Of a stretch of DNA of 5,362 bases, positions 1 to 5,240 are shown in pieces. Both the position numbers and the translations under genes were made by a program. A model generated the notes under the pieces. The model did not search any database and was not told the DNA's origin. It worked only from the letters and a program-made list of their open reading frames with translations. This DNA is from Patescibacteria group bacterium UBA2772. Its GTDB lineage: Bacteria; Patescibacteriota; Minisyncoccia; Moranbacterales; DUUL01. Each line of letters opens with the position of its first letter. Positions within the stretch are counted from its first letter, which is position 1. The stretch lies in the NCBI GenBank assembly GCA_002352545.1, contig DEIO01000024.1, forward strand, positions 1-5,362, given 5' to 3'.

Positions 1-12
1 AATTTTTTTCAT
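1..12 (-). CDS. Start of a downstream gene, 5' fragment only (M-K-K-I...)
   Basis: An ATG on the minus strand at 12-10 opens a frame reading Met-Lys-Lys-Ile before the window ends. Three things support a real start. It lies 19 bp after the stop of the solute-binding lipoprotein gene, on the same strand. The bases before it (AAAACAAAAA) closely match the leader of the lipoprotein gene. M-K-K-I is also a common opening for signal peptides and lipoproteins. No terminator-like hairpin lies between the two genes, so co-transcription is likely. Four codons cannot identify the product; an exported or membrane protein is only a guess. The stretch could also be non-coding. Confidence 0.45.
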
Positions 13-31
13 TTTTTGTTTTATGAAAGGA

Positions 32-1372
32 TTATCTCCAGATTGCTTGTAATTTTGAAGTTGCTCTATCAAGAGCGTCGTTAATTGGTGATTCCCCCCC
101 AGCTACAGCGTCAATTGCTTCTACCATGATTTCATCAGCAGCTATTTCATCTGGAACAACCCATGATTTTGCAGTTAAAGCTTGTTCTGCGAAGACTCCC
201 TTGAATGCTTCATTTTTTTGCTCTTCTATTAAGTCTTTTCTAGCAGAAATTTTATCTGTTAGACGCAAATATTCTTTTGTTGCATCAGGATTAGAACCAG
301 TTGGCTTTGTTGTCATAAAAGAAATATAAGCCCAAGCCTCCTTTATTCTATTCTCATTTGAATATTTTGATTTAGGTGGTATTTTTTTGTTTTTTGCTAC
401 AGTTAATCCCCAATAGTTAGCAAAATTAACCTTATTTTTTAGGTTTAGTTGAGGAACTGGCGCTATCTCAAAATTTAATTTAGGGGAAGCTTTTTTGAAC
501 TGAGCTTTTTTATACGGATATCCAATTACCATTGCAACCTCACTGTCTTGAAATGCATCGTCAGAATAGTGCATTTTATTGCTCCAAGTATATGAATCAG
601 AATTTGCTTGACCAAATTGTGAATAAAATTCTAGTGCACTTACTCCTGGTTCACCTTTTGTTTCTGATTTAGAAAAATTTATATTTTTTGGGACATTCAA
701 AATAGCTCCATTTTGTAGCATCATCAAAATCAAAATATCAGAAGCTCTATTAATTGCGCCAGGTGATTTGGATCGTCCAAGAGCTATTGCTGATTGCTCA
801 ATATTTCCAAATTCGTCAATTTTTGTTAATGTTTTTGTTTGAGCTTTTACCTCTTCCCATGTTTGAGGAGGGCTTGTTATACCAGCTTGATTGAGTAGAT
901 GTTTGTTGTAGTACAGTGCCAATGTGTCACAGTGAAGGGGCAGTGCGTATACTTGGTTTTCTTTGAAGAAATCTTCTTGAACTACGTCAACAAATTCATT
1001 TTTATGCTTAATTAAATAAGCATCTCCTTTTGGCATAGGAGCAATTTTGTTGTTATGTTTTTTGAACCAAAAATTGTTAAAAAAGAAGATATCTGGCCCA
1101 TTTCCGCTAGCAAATGCATCAATTAGTTCTTTTTCAAATTCAACAGGATTGTTTGATATTTTCTTATAAATAACATCGGTTACCCTTGGATTCTGTTTTG
1201 AAAAAACAGCATTAAGTCCGTCAAAATCTTTTGTGTTATCAAATACACCCCATACTTCCAAACTTAATTTATAAGGAATAATAGGGTCGCTGTTTCCACA
1301 ACCAGATAGGGAAATCGTTGTTGTTACTAGAATAGCCGTTAGTAAAAAACTAATTATTTTCTTACCATTCAT
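32..1372 (-). CDS. ABC-transporter extracellular solute-binding lipoprotein (family 1, sugar-type)
   Basis: This 446-residue protein should capture a ligand, typically a sugar or oligosaccharide in this family, outside the cell and pass it to an ABC importer. Residues 1-25 form a lipoprotein signal: Lys4-Lys5, a hydrophobic core at 6-20, and a lipobox LSGC ending at Cys25, the predicted lipidated residue. The mature part has family hallmarks: GNGPDIF at 90-96, YALPL at 142-146, YYNKHLLNQAGI at 154-165, PPQTWEEV at 168-175 and FANYWGLTVAKN at 317-328. The length is normal for the family and the frame is intact. The start is fixed by the signal peptide. There is no Shine-Dalgarno; the leader reads AATACAAAACAAA. 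No permease or ATPase gene is visible, so the substrate cannot be named. A G7 run (minus strand, 94-100) encodes Gly-Gly near residues 425-426. A role outside transport, such as an envelope binding protein, remains possible. Confidence 0.9.
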   Translation of the reverse strand: MNGKKIISFLLTAILVTTTISLSGCGNSDPIIPYKLSLEVWGVFDNTKDFDGLNAVFSKQNPRVTDVIYKKISNNPVEFEKELIDAFASGNGPDIFFFNNFWFKKHNNKIAPMPKGDAYLIKHKNEFVDVVQEDFFKENQVYALPLHCDTLALYYNKHLLNQAGITSPPQTWEEVKAQTKTLTKIDEFGNIEQSAIALGRSKSPGAINRASDILILMMLQNGAILNVPKNINFSKSETKGEPGVSALEFYSQFGQANSDSYTWSNKMHYSDDAFQDSEVAMVIGYPYKKAQFKKASPKLNFEIAPVPQLNLKNKVNFANYWGLTVAKNKKIPPKSKYSNENRIKEAWAYISFMTTKPTGSNPDATKEYLRLTDKISARKDLIEEQKNEAFKGVFAEQALTAKSWVVPDEIAADEIMVEAIDAVAGGESPINDALDRATSKLQAIWR

Positions 1373-1449
1373 TTTGTTTTGTATTTTATTTTATAAATAA
1401 AAACCTTGTGTTGTTTTTTCCACAAAGATATAGATATTTTTCTTTTTAA

Positions 1450-1478
1450 AGTATAACATTAACAAAAAAACAAGGCAA
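1450..1478 (-). promoter_or_regulatory. Candidate promoter of the solute-binding lipoprotein gene
   Basis: Read on the minus strand, TTGCCT (1473-1478, 4 of 6 against TTGACA) is followed after exactly 17 bp by TATACT (1450-1455, 5 of 6 against TATAAT). A TG one base before the -10 gives an extended -10. Transcription would start near 1443, leaving a leader of about 70 nt. The -35 lies in the loop and arm of the gyrA terminator, so the two elements share DNA. AT-rich sequence throws up such matches easily, and a second weak candidate (TTGTGG, 17 bp, TTTTAT) lies closer to the gene. Confidence 0.4.
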
Positions 1479-1497
1479 TTAGCCTTGTTTTTTTGTT
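1461..1497 (-). terminator. Intrinsic terminator after gyrA
   Basis: A perfect 16-bp inverted repeat (arms 1461-1476 and 1482-1497) with a 5-nt loop begins 13 bp past the gyrA stop. The inner stem is CAAGGC/GCCTTG, and the outer part is an A-tract paired with a T-tract. On the minus strand the GC core is followed by T7, the classic layout of a Rho-independent terminator. The structure is symmetrical, so it could also stop transcription from the plus strand, although no plus-strand gene is seen here. Confidence 0.88.
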
Positions 1498-1510
1498 TGC
1501 TTGCAATAAT

Positions 1511-3979
1511 CTACATTATAGTTGAATCGGAAACTAATTCTCCTTTCTTAAGTTTCATTATTCTAACACCTTGAGTTGCTCTGTTCAATCTTGATATGCT
1601 TTTTACAGGAACTCTGATGATTTGTCCTCTGTTTGAGCTAGTAATCAAATCGGCTTCTGATCCTTTTGGGACTATGTGTCCAGAGGAGATTTTACCAGTT
1701 TTGGTTGTTGTGTTTGCTGTCATTATTCCAGAACCTCCACGTGTTTGTAATTTATATTTACTGATAGAAGTTCTTTTTCCGTAACCATTTTCAGTTACAA
1801 TTAGGAAGTCTTGTTCTTTTTCTTCTTCAGGAGCTATAACATTCATTCCTACAACAAAATCATTGTTCTTAAGTTTAATTGAGCGTACCCCCGCAGCACT
1901 TCTACCCATTGATCGAACATTCTTTTCTGAAAATTTAATTGACTGAGCTTCTTTTGTGCAGATTATAATATGATCTTCACCAGAAGTTGTACCAACCCAT
2001 TTAAGTGAATCTTCTTTGCTTAGTCCAATTGCAATCAATCCAGTTCTTCTTACGTTAGAAAAGTCTTCCAAGGAAGTTTTTTTGATTTTACCAAGGACTG
2101 TTTGCATGATCATATACTTAGCTTTTGATTCTTTTGGAACAGCTAATATAGATGTAATTTTCTCTTCAGGTGAAACCTGTAAGAAATTAACAATTGCATG
2201 ACCCTTGCTTGTTCTGGAAGAAAGTGGAATTTCATATGCTTTAATACAAAAAACTTTTCCAGTATCTGTAAAGAAGAATAAATTATCATGTGTCGTACTT
2301 CCTAACACCTTGTCTACAGCGTCACTTTCTTTAATAGAACCACCGATAACTCCTTTTCCTCCACGTTTTTGAGATTTAAAAGTTGTGGGGTGGAGTCTTT
2401 TGATGTAGCCATCTTCTGTTAAGCTTATAATAGTCTCTTCATTTGGAATAAGATCTTCTTGTGAGAAATCCCCAACAGATCCTTTCATTACTTGAGTTTT
2501 TCTAGGTGTTCCAAATTTCTCTTTTAGTTCATTGAGTTCATTAGAAACAATTTCAAGAATTTTTTTAGGGTCTTTGAGGATGGCTTCTAGTTTGGCAATA
2601 AGAATCAATTTTTCTTTTAATTCATCTTCGATTTTCTTTCTTTCTAGTCCTGAAAGTGTTTGTAGTTTCATTTCCAAAATTGCAGTAGTTTGTTTTTCTG
2701 AAAGACTGAATTTTTTTATTAAGTTAATATGAGCTGCCTCTTTGTTTTTGGATTGTTTTATTGTTTTGATAATTTCATCAATAAAATCTAATGCCTTTTT
2801 TAATCCTTCCAAGATGTGCGCACGATCTTTCGCTTTTGTGAGTTCAAACTGAATTCTTCTAGTGACAATATCTTGTCTATGTGTGACGAAGTGTCCAATA
2901 ATTGCTTTTAAATTGAGAATCTTTGGATCAGTTCCATTCACAAGGGCTAGCATATTGAAATTGAAGTTTTTTTGTAATTCAGTCATTGAATACAATTTAT
3001 TCAAAGTCTTCTTCGGGAAGGCATCTTTTTTCAAATCTATCACAATTCGTACCCCATCTTTATCTGATTCATCTCGAATATCCCTGATTCCATCAAGTTT
3101 TCCATCTTTTACTAAATTGGCAATTTTTTGAATCAAAGTAGATTTATTTGTTTGATAGGTAATATGAGTGATTATTATCTGAAATTTTCCCTTTGCATCT
3201 TCTGCTATATCAGCTTTTGCTCTTGTGACAACACCTCCACGTCCAGTTGTGTAAGCTTCGATAATATTATTTTGATTATAAATAACTCCAGAGGTAGGGA
3301 AATCTGGGCCACTGATGTGATTTTTCACTAATTCTTCGATAGATATATCAGGATTTTCAATATAAGCGTTTACTCCGTTGATAACTTCTGCGAGATTGTG
3401 AGGAGGGATATTTGTTGCCATTCCAACTGCAATACCAGTAGTTCCGTTTACCAATAATTGAGGCAGTTTAGAAGGTAGGTATCCTGGTTCTTTTCTTGAA
3501 CCATCGTAGTTATCAATCCAAGGCACAGTTTCTTTATCTATGTCAGTTAGGATTTCTGATGAAATAGCAGCTAATTTTGCCTCAGTATAACGCATAGCAG
3601 CAGGGCTGTCTCCGTCCATTGAACCAAAATTTCCTTGTCCATCAACGAGAGGGTCACGCAAAGAAAAATCTTGTGCCATTCGAACCATAGCTTCATATAC
3701 AGAACTGTCTCCATGTGGATGATATTTACCAAGAACTTCACCAACAACAGTAGCACTTTTTCGATATTTAGCGTTGTGTTTTAGTCCAAGTCTCCACATA
3801 GCATATAGAATTCTTCTCTGCACTGGTTTTAGACCATCTCTTACGTCAGGAAGTGCTCTTGATACAATAACACTCATTGCATACGAAAGATATGACTCTT
3901 CCATTTCTTGTGTAATTGGTCGATCCTGTATTTTTCCTATACTATTTTTTTCCTCCTTTTTTTCCTCTTGCGTTTCCAT
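1511..3979 (-). CDS. gyrA: DNA gyrase subunit A
   Basis: This is the DNA-breaking and rejoining subunit of the A2B2 type II topoisomerase that adds negative supercoils using ATP bound by GyrB. The 822-residue frame is complete. Residues 20-200 match the core: SYAMSVIVSRALPDVRDG (32-49), HPHGDSSVYEAM (87-98), the catalytic Arg130-Tyr131 in AMRYTE, and Ile183 at the position of the DNA-intercalating Ile174 of E. coli. The C-gate/coiled-coil motif EMKLQTLSGLERKKIEDE spans 436-453. The C-terminal beta-pinwheel starts near 514, and the GyrA box QKRGGKG at 537-543 marks gyrase rather than ParC. Quinolone-determining positions are Ser92 and Glu96, the unmutated susceptible type. The protein ends just after the last blade and lacks the acidic tail of E. 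coli GyrA (875 residues). The start is placed at the first ATG; the charged opening METQEEKKEEKN precedes the conserved core. No Shine-Dalgarno is present. gyrB is not in the window. Confidence 0.98.
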   Translation of the reverse strand: METQEEKKEEKNSIGKIQDRPITQEMEESYLSYAMSVIVSRALPDVRDGLKPVQRRILYAMWRLGLKHNAKYRKSATVVGEVLGKYHPHGDSSVYEAMVRMAQDFSLRDPLVDGQGNFGSMDGDSPAAMRYTEAKLAAISSEILTDIDKETVPWIDNYDGSRKEPGYLPSKLPQLLVNGTTGIAVGMATNIPPHNLAEVINGVNAYIENPDISIEELVKNHISGPDFPTSGVIYNQNNIIEAYTTGRGGVVTRAKADIAEDAKGKFQIIITHITYQTNKSTLIQKIANLVKDGKLDGIRDIRDESDKDGVRIVIDLKKDAFPKKTLNKLYSMTELQKNFNFNMLALVNGTDPKILNLKAIIGHFVTHRQDIVTRRIQFELTKAKDRAHILEGLKKALDFIDEIIKTIKQSKNKEAAHINLIKKFSLSEKQTTAILEMKLQTLSGLERKKIEDELKEKLILIAKLEAILKDPKKILEIVSNELNELKEKFGTPRKTQVMKGSVGDFSQEDLIPNEETIISLTEDGYIKRLHPTTFKSQKRGGKGVIGGSIKESDAVDKVLGSTTHDNLFFFTDTGKVFCIKAYEIPLSSRTSKGHAIVNFLQVSPEEKITSILAVPKESKAKYMIMQTVLGKIKKTSLEDFSNVRRTGLIAIGLSKEDSLKWVGTTSGEDHIIICTKEAQSIKFSEKNVRSMGRSAAGVRSIKLKNNDFVVGMNVIAPEEEKEQDFLIVTENGYGKRTSISKYKLQTRGGSGIMTANTTTKTGKISSGHIVPKGSEADLITSSNRGQIIRVPVKSISRLNRATQGVRIMKLKKGELVSDSTIM

Positions 3980-4014
3980 AAGCGTTTGTTATTTTTCTTT
4001 AATAAATTTCTACA

Positions 4015-4020
4015 ATCATA
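4015..4020 (-). promoter_or_regulatory. Candidate -10 box of the gyrA promoter
   Basis: The minus strand reads TATGAT (5 of 6 against TATAAT), 36-41 bp upstream of the gyrA ATG and directly after the U-tract of the hairpin at 4031-4053. Transcription from here would leave a leader of roughly 30 nt. No good -35 is found at 16-18 bp; that DNA is occupied by the hairpin. The call therefore rests on position and the -10 alone. Readthrough from the upstream pair is the alternative source of gyrA mRNA. Confidence 0.3.
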
Positions 4021-4053
4021 AACAAAACCCGCGAAAGAAACTCATTCTTTCGC
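4021..4053 (-). terminator. Probable terminator of the hydrolase/membrane-protein pair, just before gyrA
   Basis: On the minus strand a 9-bp perfect stem (GCGAAAGAA / TTCTTTCGC, arms at 4045-4053 and 4031-4039) with a 5-nt TGAGT loop is followed by GGGTTTTGTTT. This is the only GC-richer hairpin with a following T-rich stretch between the membrane-protein gene and gyrA. Three G residues separate the stem from the T-tract, so termination may be partial. In that case the hairpin could act as an attenuator in the gyrA leader. Confidence 0.55.
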
Positions 4054-4064
4054 CGTCTCTTTAT

Positions 4065-4111
4065 TAGACTTATCAAGAAAAATCTCAATAAGAACTTTCT
4101 TGATAAGTCTA
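4065..4111. repeat. Perfect 16-bp inverted repeat with 15-nt loop
   Basis: Arms TAGACTTATCAAGAAA (4065-4080) and its exact reverse complement (4096-4111) flank a 15-nt spacer. It sits 19 bp past the stop of the membrane-protein gene. On the minus strand the second arm is followed by ATAAAGAGACGG, which is not a T-tract. On the plus strand it is followed by the T-rich GTTATTTTGTAATTT. It is therefore not a standard terminator for the minus-strand genes. It may stabilise the 3' end of their mRNA, act with the neighbouring hairpin, or be a small repeat element. I cannot tell from one copy. Confidence 0.85.
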
Positions 4112-4130
4112 GTTATTTTGTAATTTACAA

Positions 4131-4439
4131 TTATCTTCCCAAGAACTTGTCCCAAAGTGATTTTTCTTTTTCACCAGGAGTGTTAGCAGATGCTGCCATA
4201 TTTTGTTTTGCTAGTTCTGTTACAACACTGTCACCATTTTGTCTGATTGACGGTAAACTATTTTTGAAATCTTCTGATGTTGAATTGTCTGTATTTATGA
4301 GGGCAAAAGTTGATTGACGAACATTATAGCCAGCAATCAAAAGCCAAGCAGAAACAACAGCAACTCCAGCAACAAAGGTTGCAAAGATTGCTACATTCCT
4401 GCGATAAGCCTCTGGTTTTTCTAGAATTTTGTTTAACAT
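4131..4439 (-). CDS. Small single-pass membrane protein, function unknown
   Basis: The 102-residue product has a short basic N-terminus (Lys4, Lys8, Arg13, Arg14, in a KPEAYRRN context), one hydrophobic segment at about 16-38, and then about 64 polar residues. The positive charges before the membrane segment predict N-in, C-out topology. It has no lipobox and no obvious signal-peptidase site, so it is probably an anchored protein with an extracytoplasmic tail. The tail is low in hydrophobicity until the end, where SLWDKFLGR could form a short amphipathic helix. From memory, short proteins with a KPE..R(R/K) start before one membrane helix recur in Parcubacteria-type genomes; no function is established that I know of. 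The start lies 23 bp after the hydrolase stop, which suggests co-transcription. There is no Shine-Dalgarno; the leader is TTTAAAACAAAATC. Partnership with the hydrolase is inference from position only. Confidence 0.78.
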   Translation of the reverse strand: MLNKILEKPEAYRRNVAIFATFVAGVAVVSAWLLIAGYNVRQSTFALINTDNSTSEDFKNSLPSIRQNGDSVVTELAKQNMAASANTPGEKEKSLWDKFLGR

Positions 4440-4462
4440 GATTTTGTTTTAAAGATTTATTT

Positions 4463-5125
4463 TTATGAATTTATTACACTCATTACAATAACTTTATTTT
4501 CTATTTCATCTAAGTCTCTTTTTTTGAGGGATATTCTAGATAGTTTTTCTCCTATAGTTGCACCGAGTTCATTGCAAAATTCAGTTTCATCATTGATATT
4601 AACCGTTAGTCCGTCAATTTTGTAATGCATAGGGACGATTATCTTAGGTTCAATTTGCCCAACAACTTTTTTGGCAGTTTTTGAATCAAGTGTATAAGTT
4701 CCACCAACTGGTACCATTAAAATATCAATATCTCCAATGGCATCAATTTGCTTCTCTGTTAGTTCTTGTCCCAAGTCACCTAGGTGACAAATTCGTATAT
4801 CTTCTGACTCAAGCATAAATATTGTGTTTCTACCACGAACAGCACCTTGTTGATCGTCATGAAAACTGTCAATTCCTTCTATTGTTACTCCTTGAATTGA
4901 AAATTCACCTGGAGAATCAGCAGTAAAAAAGTCACCTTTCAGAAGTTCTGTGTCATTGTGATCACTGTGATTGTGAGAGATTGTTACAATATTTGCTTGT
5001 CCTTGAGGTCTTCTGAGTCCAATTGATTTGTCGAAAGGGTCTGTAAAAATAATAATTTCTTCACCACCTCGCTTTGCCTTTGTTTGAATTTTGAAACAAG
5101 AGTGACCATACCAGGAAATATTCAT
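4463..5125 (-). CDS. Metallo-beta-lactamase-fold hydrolase (COG2220, UlaG-like)
   Basis: This 220-residue cytoplasmic protein has no signal peptide. It matches the Zn-dependent hydrolase branch that includes UlaG-like lactonases and many uncharacterised members. Visible signatures are: the opening WYGHSCFKI (5-13), typical of this branch; TDPF at 28-31; the metal motif HNHSDH (His51, His53, Asp55, His56); His89 in FHDD; HLGDLG with Asp117 as the likely bridging ligand; and MHYK with His167. All expected metal ligands are therefore present and it should be active. Length is normal for the short members of the group. Substrate cannot be read from sequence: lactone, phosphodiester and other esters are all possible, and beta-lactam hydrolysis is not implied. 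The start is fixed by the conserved N-terminus. No Shine-Dalgarno is seen; the leader is AAAACTGAAAATC. It probably heads a two-gene transcript with the membrane-protein gene. Confidence 0.92.
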   Translation of the reverse strand: MNISWYGHSCFKIQTKAKRGGEEIIIFTDPFDKSIGLRRPQGQANIVTISHNHSDHNDTELLKGDFFTADSPGEFSIQGVTIEGIDSFHDDQQGAVRGRNTIFMLESEDIRICHLGDLGQELTEKQIDAIGDIDILMVPVGGTYTLDSKTAKKVVGQIEPKIIVPMHYKIDGLTVNINDETEFCNELGATIGEKLSRISLKKRDLDEIENKVIVMSVINS

Positions 5126-5168
5126 GATTTTCAGTTTTTAATTTTATGTCAGAATTGCTTAATAAATG

Positions 5169-5218
5169 TTTTTTTGTTAGCAGATTCTTTTATTAACTCC
5201 CTTATACTAACAAAAAAA
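5169..5218. repeat. 12-bp inverted repeat upstream of the hydrolase gene
   Basis: TTTTTTTGTTAG (5169-5180) and its exact reverse complement (5207-5218) flank a 26-nt spacer. The outer arm overlaps the T9 tract that would end the upstream gene. In a minus-strand RNA the U-tract would therefore pair with a downstream A-tract. The spacer holds AAGGGAG (minus strand, 5197-5203), which resembles a ribosome-binding site, but no start codon follows at a usable distance. The arms are almost all A/T, so chance is a serious alternative. Confidence 0.55.
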
Positions 5219-5240
5219 AACTAGAAAGTCTACTTTTTAG
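5212..5240 (-). terminator. Weak terminator-like hairpin with T9 tract
   Basis: On the minus strand CTAAAAAG (5233-5240), loop TAGA, CTTTCTAG (5221-5228) form an 8-position stem with one A-C mismatch, directly followed by nine T residues (5212-5220). The hairpin overlaps the TAG stop of the reading frame that enters from the right edge, as expected for a compact gene end. The stem is AT-rich and imperfect, so efficiency is uncertain. Confidence 0.45.

Noticed and set aside
126..329. Plus-strand 67-codon frame antisense to the solute-binding lipoprotein gene
   Set aside because: It lies entirely within a well-supported gene on the other strand, with no family features.
2862..3331. Plus-strand frames of 89 and 67 codons inside gyrA
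   Set aside because: Both are antisense to conserved gyrase sequence. Their Ser/Ile/Phe-rich translations are what reverse-complemented Lys/Glu-rich coding DNA gives.
3571..3756. Minus-strand 61-codon frame within gyrA
   Set aside because: It is an out-of-frame reading over the quinolone-determining and catalytic-tyrosine region of gyrA, whose own frame is unambiguous.
1511..3979. Topoisomerase IV subunit ParC instead of GyrA
   Set aside because: The intact GyrA box QKRGGKG and a full-length pinwheel point to gyrase.
3774..4067. Plus-strand 97-codon frame antisense to the start of gyrA
   Set aside because: It overlaps the conserved gyrA core in full and has no recognisable motif or start signal. 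It also runs through the terminator hairpin. It is a shadow of gyrA.
4463..5125. Reading the MBL-fold protein as an antibiotic-resistance beta-lactamase
   Set aside because: It has no signal peptide, and its opening and HLGDLG/MHYK motifs match the COG2220 branch rather than class B beta-lactamases.
5190..5206. AAGGGAG as a ribosome-binding site for a hidden small gene upstream of the hydrolase
   Set aside because: No ATG, GTG or TTG follows within a usable distance on the minus strand, and it is about 70 nt from the hydrolase start.
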